The notes under the pieces were generated by a model. The model did not search any database. It was given only the letters and a program-made list of their open reading frames with translations, and had not been told where the DNA came from. Positions 1-5,511 of a DNA stretch of 5,511 nt are shown here, piece after piece; the first letter of the stretch is position 1; every line of letters begins with the position of its first letter. The stretch covers positions 1 to 5,511 of the forward strand of contig JAUWCF010000082.1 of the NCBI GenBank assembly GCA_030609445.1, given 5' to 3'. This DNA comes from Thermoplasmatota archaeon (lineage in GTDB: Archaea > Thermoplasmatota > E2 > DHVEG-1). A program made the translations under genes and the position numbers.

Positions 1-1458
1 AATTACAGATTCGAGTTTTCCCTGCATCTCAACATATCGCAACATGATAATACTGTCGGTCAAAGTTGACAAATTGTTTTCTGCAAGTGTTGCCGATCCG
101 ATTAATGCACCTGTTGTTGTCGTAAAATAACTAGTCACATCGTGTGCCTTCAAATACCCGTTAAGCCTTATAGCAAAGCCAGAAAACACATCTTCATCGA
201 AAGAATGTAAAATAGAAGACAGAGAATCTATGACGCATCTCTTGATGTTGTTGTTTTCCACAACCTGTTTAATGTCTTTCAGATGTTCTTCAAGAAGTTT
301 ATCGCTAGGATATACACTTTGGATTGTCAGGAGTCCTTTCTTTTCATATTCTTCTAAATTCCAACCAAAACTCTTTGCATTTCTTGTTAATTGCTCCTTG
401 CTTTCCTCAAAACCAGCATAAAAGCATGGCTCTCCTTTCTTTAGGCCATCCATAATAAACTGAAGGGCCAGCAGCGTCTTTCCAGTTCCCGTTGAACCTG
501 CAACAAGTGTGGTATATCCTTGAATAACCCCACCCATCAACATATCATCTAGGGCATGGTTGCCAGTTGTAACTCTTTCTCCAGTAGAATGATACTTCAA
601 CGGAGAATGGATTTTTGGGAAAATTTCTATACCATCTGCAGAGATTTTTAGAGGAATTGCTTCCGCCCTATAACTTTTCCCTCTAACTTTGACAATACGC
701 ATAACTCGTTGAAAGTCATCCTTTACTCTTATCTGATCCAACCGTAAAATGGCATCAGCAATAAATTCTTCAACCTCATATACAGAGTATTTATCCGGAT
801 CAGCAACTTCACTTGTAAGAACAGCCGTACATCCAAGTGTGGCAAGGATTTTTCCAAGTTCAAAAATAAACGTTCTAATCTGCGATTTATCATTATAATG
901 ATAGGCGACAGCAGTTATCGAATCAATGCATAGTCTTTTTGCATTGGTCTGTTTGATCTGCTCTTCTATAAAATCTAGGATCTCCCGTGGATTAAATCCT
1001 TTCCCAGCATAGCTGTCTCGCAGATCAACAATCTTTAATTTCTCCTGTTCTATGGCATCTCGATCGTAAAAATCCATTTTTTCAAGGTTTTCTACTATCT
1101 TGAAAAGCGGTTCTGTGAGAGTTATGTAAACTGCATTCTCTTTGTTCTTAATTCCTTCAAAAAGCCATTGGAAAGCAAATATGGTTTTACCACTTCCTGA
1201 AGAACCAGCTAAAAGAACGACTGCACCCTTAGGAAATCCCCCATCAAGAAGTTCATCGAATTCCTTTATGCCAGTAGCAGAATTATTAACCATGTCTTGA
1301 GGTTTAGGTTTATTGTCATATTTCTTCGATGACTGCTTAGATTCCTGGGCATTAGATTGTTTCTGCTGAAGCATCTGATCAAGTTCTTGAACGACGTTTT
1401 GATACTGGTGCAACGACTGCCCTTGCGACTGGTTGTCTTTCTTAGTTTTATCTGACAT
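1..1458 (-). CDS. KaiC-family double-domain RecA-like ATPase (3' end beyond window)
   Basis: The reverse strand reads open from an ATG at 1458 to the window edge, giving 486 residues; the C-terminus is missing. Residues 1-60 are a polar Gln/Lys/Ser-rich tail with no recognisable fold. Domain CI (about 65-290) has Walker A GSSGSGKT at 85-92, Walker B RLCIDS with D179, and a VEEFIADAILRLDQ segment typical of KaiC. Domain CII (about 305-486) has Walker A GSTGTGKT at 321-328, the catalytic pair FEES (E351, E352) and Walker B RCVIDS with D411. S464-T465 align with the dual phosphosites of cyanobacterial KaiC. In CI the usual EE pair reads TLTEP (T115, E116). Double-domain KaiC proteins form hexamers that hydrolyse ATP and act as cytoplasmic switches or clocks. 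Archaeal relatives are mostly uncharacterised, so rhythmic function is not claimed. No KaiA or KaiB is visible. The family assignment is very secure; the exact role is unknown. Confidence 0.95.
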   Translation of the reverse strand, partial: MSDKTKKDNQSQGQSLHQYQNVVQELDQMLQQKQSNAQESKQSSKKYDNKPKPQDMVNNSATGIKEFDELLDGGFPKGAVVLLAGSSGSGKTIFAFQWLFEGIKNKENAVYITLTEPLFKIVENLEKMDFYDRDAIEQEKLKIVDLRDSYAGKGFNPREILDFIEEQIKQTNAKRLCIDSITAVAYHYNDKSQIRTFIFELGKILATLGCTAVLTSEVADPDKYSVYEVEEFIADAILRLDQIRVKDDFQRVMRIVKVRGKSYRAEAIPLKISADGIEIFPKIHSPLKYHSTGERVTTGNHALDDMLMGGVIQGYTTLVAGSTGTGKTLLALQFIMDGLKKGEPCFYAGFEESKEQLTRNAKSFGWNLEEYEKKGLLTIQSVYPSDKLLEEHLKDIKQVVENNNIKRCVIDSLSSILHSFDEDVFSGFAIRLNGYLKAHDVTSYFTTTTGALIGSATLAENNLSTLTDSIIMLRYVEMQGKLESVI

Positions 1459-1463
1459 AGTCG

Positions 1464-1471
1464 CACCTCCT
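1464..1471 (-). promoter_or_regulatory. Strong Shine-Dalgarno site for the KaiC-like gene
   Basis: The reverse strand reads AGGAGGTG, a near-perfect anti-16S match, five bases before the ATG at 1458. This fixes the start codon of the KaiC-family gene. It also means the Gln/Lys-rich N-terminal tail is probably translated. Confidence 0.85.
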
Positions 1472-1605
1472 AAAATAAGCCCCACGCCTATTTGTCAAAA
1501 AACAATTATTACTCTCATGAGCCACCTTAAAACAATCCATCTGAATCTCATGCATGCACAATGAATATCCCATCCTTCACAATGATGCAGAGCTAATGGT
1601 TTTTC

Positions 1606-1620
1606 TAGTATATAATACTA
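1606..1620 (-). promoter_or_regulatory. Candidate TATA-centred palindrome upstream of the KaiC-like gene
   Basis: The sequence TAGTAT-ATA-ATACTA has 6-bp arms around an AT core and contains a TATA-box-like element on both strands. If used on the reverse strand as an archaeal TATA box, initiation would fall about 25 bp downstream, near 1585-1590. That would leave a leader of about 130 nt before the KaiC-like ATG. AT-rich palindromes also arise by chance in such a region, and two other TATA-like stretches compete, so this is a tentative call. Confidence 0.25.
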
Positions 1621-1901
1621 CGTAGAATGATTAACCGCGATCCAACCTCAACTGGAGTAGAGAGACAGACTATTAACTTCCTTTAGAAATAAACTGTTGA
1701 CAATCATAAATGTACGAGATATTTTTCAAGCAAATTTATATGTTGATGGCGATAAGTTATATTTCATTGAATGAATGCTTTTTTAACAGATGTTTGATGC
1801 ATTTTCCTTCCTCATCGGAACTTGGTTTCAACATCTCCTATTCCACCGACAACTGCATTTTAATAGCGATATGAACTATTTCCATTGAAATGTAGTATTC
1901 T

Positions 1902-2282
1902 CTACTGTTCCTTTTCCAAAACCTTATCGATTCTGTCCTTCAACTCTTCAGTTTTCACAGGTTTTTCGATAAAGTCATCACCTAGAAATTCTCCGGCGTT
2001 TTCAGCGATCCTATCTGTTCGAGCTGTAAGAAAAACAATGGGAATATCCTTCCATGATGGATTATCTTTTAATTTATCAAAGACTTCCCAACCACTCATC
2101 TCTGGCATCATGATATCTAAAAGAATTAAATCAGGCATATCATTGTTTTTCAGTAATTCAAAACACTCTGCACCATTACGGGCAGGTATGACTTTATATT
2201 CATCGCCGTATTTCTTTTCCAAGGCTTTTTTGATACCAAATAACTGGTCTTCCTCATCGTCTACCAACATGATTTTCCTCAT
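1902..2282 (-). CDS. Single-domain response regulator (CheY-like receiver)
   Basis: This 126-residue protein is a complete receiver domain with nothing after it. The acidic pocket is D8-D9 and the phosphoacceptor is D56 in the motif LLDIMMPEMSGW. The switch threonine is T86 (FLTART), the switch aromatic is probably F104, and the conserved lysine is K107 (EKP). It should accept phosphate from the histidine kinase encoded just upstream. With no DNA-binding or enzymatic output domain, it presumably signals by protein-protein contact or acts as a phosphate relay or sink. The ATG at 2282 is preferred over the Met at codon 5 because GAGGTGA sits nine bases upstream. The FLTARTDRIAENAGEFLGDD segment resembles receivers common in euryarchaea. 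The stop is TAG at 1902-1904. The partner is inferred from adjacency. Confidence 0.95.
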   Translation of the reverse strand: MRKIMLVDDEEDQLFGIKKALEKKYGDEYKVIPARNGAECFELLKNNDMPDLILLDIMMPEMSGWEVFDKLKDNPSWKDIPIVFLTARTDRIAENAGEFLGDDFIEKPVKTEELKDRIDKVLEKEQ

Positions 2283-2291
2283 CTCCTTAGC

Positions 2292-2298
2292 TCACCTC
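2292..2298 (-). promoter_or_regulatory. Ribosome binding site for the response regulator
   Basis: The reverse strand reads GAGGTGA, nine bases before the ATG at 2282. A second AAGGAG (2283-2288) directly abuts that ATG. It would sit 12 bases before the alternative Met at 2270, so the upstream start is preferred. Confidence 0.6.
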
Positions 2299-2317
2299 AC
2301 TTTACATATCTTATAGC

Positions 2318-2325
2318 ATATTTAT
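2318..2325 (-). promoter_or_regulatory. Candidate TATA box in the kinase/regulator spacer
   Basis: The reverse strand reads ATAAATAT within an AT-rich stretch, about 36 bases before the regulator ATG. Archaeal initiation about 25 bp downstream would give a short leader that still includes the GAGGTGA site. This would let the regulator be transcribed independently of the kinase, in addition to read-through. The evidence is base composition and spacing only. Confidence 0.35.
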
Positions 2326-2327
2326 TA

Positions 2328-2345
2328 TGTTTACCGTTGTTTACC
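2328..2345 (-). repeat. Tandem direct repeat GGTAAACA, 10-bp period (possible operator)
   Basis: On the reverse strand GGTAAACA occurs twice (2338-2345 and 2328-2335), separated by two bases, so the repeat period is 10 bp, about one helical turn. The pair lies immediately upstream of the TATA-like box at 2318-2325 and just after the histidine kinase stop codon. This position fits a binding site for an archaeal activator that helps recruit TFB/TBP, or a repressor site. The cognate regulator is unknown. Confidence 0.4.
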
Positions 2346-2352
2346 CGTGTTA

Positions 2353-4689
2353 TTAGTCTTTAGAAGATGAAGGAATTGTAAAAAACATGGTTGTACCTTT
2401 TCCAAGACCTTGACTTTCAGCCCAAATACGTCCACCGTGCTTTTCAACAATACGCTTAGCTATAGGCATACCAAGGCCACTACTGTCAAAATCATGACGA
2501 GAGACATCTGCCTTGTAGAACTCATCGAATATATAATCCAGTTGCTCCTTAGTTATACCCATGCCAGTATCTTTTAATGATACAGTGACAAAACCCTCAT
2601 TCTTTTCTGCATCAATCGTAATCTTTCCACCATCTGGGCTGTATTTAACAGAGTTGTCGATGAGGTTGTCAAATAGTTCTGTTAATCTCAGTTTATCCGC
2701 CTTTACCATGATGTCTTTACCGATCTTATTCTCAACCTCAATATTGTTTTCCTCAAACAATAGTTTACTCTTTTCGATGACATCATCAACCTCACTTAAA
2801 AGATTAGTATCCTCCACAGAAAATTTTGTACTAGGGGAATTAAGTCGTGCTAGTTGAATGGTTTTAGTCACAAGATTTTTCATATGGGAAACGTTTCTAT
2901 TTAGCACTTCAAAGATTTCCTTACGTTCAGGATCTGCTTCATCTTCCTCCAATATTGGTAATAGATTTATAAGTGGTCCAAGTGGGTTTTTAAGGTCATG
3001 ACCAAGCTGTCCGATGAACTCATCTTTCTGTTTTAGGAGTCTTTCCACTTCAGCAGTTCTCCCCTTGACTTTCCGCTCAAGATTTTTATTCAGAGAAGAG
3101 AGCCCCTCGTGAGCTTTTTTTAGATCCATGTTCTTATTCTTGATTTCTTTTTCTGCTTTCTCAAGACTACCAATGGTTTCATTCAAATCCTCCAGAATGC
3201 TGAGATTTGCAGCATCGCTTTCTTTCAATTTAACGATTTTTTCATCAAGTTCTTTTGTTCTGTCTTTAACCACACTTTCCAGATTCATGTTATATTCTTC
3301 TAATTTGGCTCTTGATTTTTTTAATTCAGAAAGCATGAATGTAAATGAATTGTAGAGTTGCCCGATCTCGTCCTCAGAGGTATGATCATCAATTTCAACA
3401 GCATCCCACTTGCCCATAGCGACCTGTTGAGCGGCCTCTGACAATCTTTGGATGGGGGCAACCATATGGTTTGTCAATAGACTACCAACTATGATAACAA
3501 TGAGCAAGATAACAAAGCTCATAGGCAGAATACTTCCAAAGATAAGTACATTAGTGGCCCCGTGCATTTCATCTTGCAGTTTTGTTATGGATTGAAGTAT
3601 GTTCTCTGCCTTAACAATACTTGCTAATGTCCATCCCGTGTTGTTCATTTTGCTAAATGCAATAAACATTTCTGTTCCATTGACTTCCACTTTTGTATAC
3701 CCTTGCTTTTCTATTGTAATATTGTCCAAAAAGGAAGTAAACTCTGGTCTTGCTTCGCTCATCACATCTGGTGCAAATTCTCCTTCCTCAGATGGTCTTC
3801 CCAGGATATCATTATATCCTTCTTCAGGGAGAACGATAGCATAACCGCTGTTATCGATCAGGAGGAGGTAGCCCCCACCAGGCAATTTAGCCGTTTCCAT
3901 ATTAAGTGTAATGGCTTCCAGAGTGACATCGATTCCTATTCCGCCCAAGAGTTCATCACCATTTATGTAAACCGGCGCCACTGCAGTGACCATAAGACCT
4001 TGTCCAGTGACATCAACATAGACTGGGGACCAAACTACGTTTCGCTCTGGGTTGTTCTCCACGTTCGCACTTAAATACCAAGGACGTTGTGTGACTTGGA
4101 AGTCAGGGGGAACCACAGACACAATATCGATGTTTGGATAGTACCGAGTTACCTCTCTTTCAGTTGACAGATATATTGCCACAATATTAGGAGTATTTTT
4201 TTCCACGTGTGCAATGACAAAATCCATGTAGGCGCCAGATTCTAGATCCCTAACTACCTCGTCATTTATTTCGATAAAATTAGGAACAAATGCACTACCC
4301 ACCTCAGACGCTGAATTCATATATTGCCCTTCGGGTCCGAAAAACATGTGTTCCTCTGCATCCCAGTATTCTCCAGGAACAAATATCTCTGGCGATTCAA
4401 AGATTTCAGTTGCATACGAGGCAAGATTCTGCGCATTGCCCAATATACTGCTTAACATTTGATCATTCTTCTGAGCGTTGTCTCTGGTTACCTGCATTAA
4501 ATATTCCCCTGCCTGATCCTCCAAGGCATCAGCACTGATGTCCTGTGACCTTTGCCCCATTCCATAGATGGATGAGCTAGCAAGATAGGAAAAACTTACC
4601 AATAAGATTGCAGTCAACAAAACCACCACTAAAATAAACTTTACCTTCAAGGAGAATTTTCCGCCTCTAAACAAATATTTCTTAATCAT
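2353..4689 (-). CDS. Membrane sensor histidine kinase: dCache, HAMP, coiled coil, HisKA, HATPase_c
   Basis: This 778-residue protein, counted from the ATG at 4689, is a full transmembrane sensor kinase. TM1 is at about 18-39 and an extracytoplasmic dCache-like domain at about 43-373. TM2 spans 381-405 and HAMP about 404-458, followed by a long coiled coil (about 453-553). HisKA has the H-box LGHDLKNPL with phosphorylated H564. HATPase_c has N-box residues N675 and N679, a G1 box DTGMGI (707-712), an F-box around 719-728, and G2 motifs GLGM (738-741) and GKGT (763-766), all apparently intact. The sensor carries RPWY (202-205) and a YVD (224-226), resembling amino-acid/amine-binding dCache domains. 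An in-frame TTG at 4725 is possible but would overlap the upstream gene; the ATG with GAGGG seven bases before it is favoured. The likely phosphate acceptor is the receiver 70 bp downstream. Identity is certain; the ligand is inferred. Confidence 0.96.
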   Translation of the reverse strand: MIKKYLFRGGKFSLKVKFILVVVLLTAILLVSFSYLASSSIYGMGQRSQDISADALEDQAGEYLMQVTRDNAQKNDQMLSSILGNAQNLASYATEIFESPEIFVPGEYWDAEEHMFFGPEGQYMNSASEVGSAFVPNFIEINDEVVRDLESGAYMDFVIAHVEKNTPNIVAIYLSTEREVTRYYPNIDIVSVVPPDFQVTQRPWYLSANVENNPERNVVWSPVYVDVTGQGLMVTAVAPVYINGDELLGGIGIDVTLEAITLNMETAKLPGGGYLLLIDNSGYAIVLPEEGYNDILGRPSEEGEFAPDVMSEARPEFTSFLDNITIEKQGYTKVEVNGTEMFIAFSKMNNTGWTLASIVKAENILQSITKLQDEMHGATNVLIFGSILPMSFVILLIVIIVGSLLTNHMVAPIQRLSEAAQQVAMGKWDAVEIDDHTSEDEIGQLYNSFTFMLSELKKSRAKLEEYNMNLESVVKDRTKELDEKIVKLKESDAANLSILEDLNETIGSLEKAEKEIKNKNMDLKKAHEGLSSLNKNLERKVKGRTAEVERLLKQKDEFIGQLGHDLKNPLGPLINLLPILEEDEADPERKEIFEVLNRNVSHMKNLVTKTIQLARLNSPSTKFSVEDTNLLSEVDDVIEKSKLLFEENNIEVENKIGKDIMVKADKLRLTELFDNLIDNSVKYSPDGGKITIDAEKNEGFVTVSLKDTGMGITKEQLDYIFDEFYKADVSRHDFDSSGLGMPIAKRIVEKHGGRIWAESQGLGKGTTMFFTIPSSSKD

Positions 4690-4696
4690 TTTCAAT

Positions 4697-4701
4697 CCCT
4701 C
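4697..4701 (-). promoter_or_regulatory. Ribosome binding site deciding the histidine kinase start
   Basis: GAGGG on the reverse strand lies seven bases before the ATG at 4689 and overlaps the TGA stop of the PAS gene (4700-4702). This arrangement suggests translational coupling. It supports the ATG over the in-frame TTG twelve codons upstream. Confidence 0.6.
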
Positions 4702-5511
4702 ATAATTCAGCCTTTTCTCCTTCAAGCTGCTTTATCTTTTTTTTCAACTCAATTATTCTTAGTTCCCGACCCACAGTAACGTTCTTGTATCTTTCAAGTT
4801 CATCTACTTTTTTTCCAAGTTCATCATATGAAATCTTCAGTTCTTCTTCTGCTTTCTTACGCTCGGTGATATCACGGATTGTTCCTTGAAAACCAGTCAC
4901 ATCCCCATTTTCGTCTTTTATTACGACTGATGTGATAAGGGTATTAATAACACTGCCATCTTTCTTTCTTAAATTAACAGGAAACTCTTTTGTAAATCCC
5001 TGTCGCTCAATTGTTTGGATATGTCTTTTCCGATCTTTAGGATTTTCATAATGTTCCGGTATTCTACTCTTCAGTAATTCATCTTCGGTTTCATAGCCGA
5101 GAAGTTCAATAAAAGCATTATTACTCTCTATCAATCTACCATCTTTTGAGGTAAGGAAAGTCGCATCTCTTGATGTTTTAAAGAATCCACTGTATTTCTT
5201 CTCACTTTCTCTCAGTTTTTCCTCTGTTTTCAATCTGGTGGTGATGTCCTCAAATACATTGATAAACATAGTCGACTCGGCTTCGGTTGCAAGCGTTGTT
5301 GAGGCAACAGAGCCCCAGAATACAGTGCCATCTTTGCGTTTAAACCGTGCTTCAAAATCCTTAACGAAACCTTGTTTAAAGAGGTCGGTAAACCGCCCTC
5401 TGTCTTTCTGGTCGTAATAATGAGCAGCAGCCGATATCTTTAAAAATTCCTCTTTTGAGTCGTAACCAAATATTTTCAATATGGTAGGGTTCACCTCAAA
5501 GACAACACCTT
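4700..5511 (-). CDS. Tandem PAS-domain signalling protein with C-terminal coiled coil (5' end beyond window)
   Basis: The frame is open to the window edge, and 269 complete codons are visible. The GTG at 5492-5494 is not a credible start: the codons before it (GVVFE) continue into a canonical PAS core, VNPTILKIFGYDSKEEF, so the gene begins outside the window. The first PAS domain covers visible residues 1 to about 92, ending in FEDITTR. The second covers about 101-218, ending in the classic PAC motif GFQGTIRDITERKKAEEEL. Both share the pattern HY...KDR...QGF.K.F...RKDG.V, indicating tandem duplication. Residues 222-269 form a charged coiled coil containing TVGRELRIIELKKKI, a tail I recall from archaeal PAS proteins. 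No HisKA or ATPase domain follows. PAS domains usually bind cofactors or small ligands, or mediate dimerisation; none is identifiable here. The upstream part could carry further PAS, GAF or receiver domains. The stop is ten bases before the kinase start, so the two are almost certainly co-transcribed. Confidence 0.93.
   Translation of the reverse strand, partial: GVVFEVNPTILKIFGYDSKEEFLKISAAAHYYDQKDRGRFTDLFKQGFVKDFEARFKRKDGTVFWGSVASTTLATEAESTMFINVFEDITTRLKTEEKLRESEKKYSGFFKTSRDATFLTSKDGRLIESNNAFIELLGYETEDELLKSRIPEHYENPKDRKRHIQTIERQGFTKEFPVNLRKKDGSVINTLITSVVIKDENGDVTGFQGTIRDITERKKAEEELKISYDELGKKVDELERYKNVTVGRELRIIELKKKIKQLEGEKAEL

Larger units (their letters stand above)
1459..1901. other. 443-bp AT-rich intergenic region without a convincing gene
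   Basis: This gap separates the stop of the response regulator from the start of the KaiC-like gene. Neither strand holds an ORF with family resemblance, and I see no tRNA-like or CRISPR-like structure. It contains several TATA-like stretches on the reverse strand (about 1731-1742, 1609-1618 and 1500-1511). Short inverted repeats occur at 1763-1775 (TTCATT-G-AATGAA), 1606-1620 and 1514-1521 (CTCATGAG). A run of six Ts on the reverse strand (complement of about 1499-1504) could end an upstream archaeal transcript. The length and AT-richness suggest that the KaiC-like gene is transcribed separately from the kinase/regulator genes. A 25-codon ORF (1757-1834, reverse) is the only small coding candidate and is weak. 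Confidence 0.6.

Noticed and set aside
1266..1466. 66-codon reverse-strand ORF at the start of the KaiC-like gene
   Set aside because: It is out of frame with the KaiC reading frame, begins inside the Shine-Dalgarno site, and its translation is a frame-shifted reading of the Gln/Lys-rich tail.
1493..1498. TTGACA on the reverse strand as a bacterial -35 box before the KaiC-like gene
   Set aside because: No good -10 hexamer follows at 16-18 bp, and the gene content points to an archaeon.
1495..1551. 18-codon reverse ORF rich in Arg, Trp and hydrophobics
   Set aside because: No well-placed Shine-Dalgarno site for its ATG and no resemblance to known small proteins; likely chance.
1885..2316. 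143-codon plus-strand ORF opposite the response regulator
   Set aside because: It is antisense to a complete receiver domain with all catalytic residues; its translation is Ser/Phe-rich with no family resemblance.
3599..4074. Plus-strand ORFs of 81 and 123 codons opposite the Cache domain
   Set aside because: Both are antisense to a continuous, well-supported histidine kinase frame and have no domain signal.
4690..4725. TTG start giving the histidine kinase twelve extra N-terminal residues
   Set aside because: It would overlap the PAS gene by 26 bases and uses a rare start codon; the ATG at 4689 has a properly spaced GAGGG.
5492..5494. GTG as the start of the PAS protein
   Set aside because: The preceding in-frame codons continue the PAS fold to the window edge, so this is an internal valine.

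Overview
This is an AT-rich chromosomal window in which every supported gene lies on the minus strand. The order of transcription, from high to low coordinates, is: a PAS-domain protein (5' end outside the window), a membrane-bound sensor histidine kinase, a stand-alone receiver-domain response regulator, a gap of about 440 bp without a convincing gene, and a double-domain KaiC-family ATPase (3' end outside the window).

The organism is most likely a euryarchaeal-type archaeon. This is inferred from remembered protein style, not from a database search. The histidine kinase carries an H-box of the GHDLKNPL type. The receiver is a single domain with a PSWKDIPIVFLTART core. The PAS protein ends in a TVGRELRIIELKKKI coiled coil. 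The KaiC homologue has a TLTEP motif in its first ATPase domain. These features are common in methanogens and related archaea. AT-rich TATA-like boxes and good Shine-Dalgarno sites are compatible with this, but a bacterial host is not excluded.

Region by region: 4700-5511 encodes tandem PAS domains and a C-terminal coiled coil with no kinase domain. Ten bases later, 2353-4689 encodes a 778-residue sensor kinase with TM1, an extracytoplasmic dCache-like domain, TM2, HAMP, a long coiled coil, HisKA and HATPase_c. The dCache-like domain carries residues resembling the amino-acid/amine-binding signature. A 69-bp spacer from the kinase stop to the regulator start holds a TATA-like box flanked by two GGTAAACA direct repeats 10 bp apart. 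It is followed by the receiver at 1902-2282. The kinase and receiver form a plausible phosphorelay pair, with H564 passing phosphate to D56. The receiver has no output domain, so its effect is probably by protein contact.

The KaiC homologue (1-1458) has its own strong ribosome binding site. It has two RecA-like ATPase domains: CI with an altered catalytic pair, CII with an intact one and with an adjacent Ser-Thr pair matching the cyanobacterial KaiC phosphosites. A 60-residue Gln/Lys-rich N-terminal tail precedes them. No KaiA or KaiB is present in the window. The most interesting hypothesis is that this is a sensory two-component module physically linked to a KaiC-type switch ATPase. The co-location is seen; any functional link is inferred.
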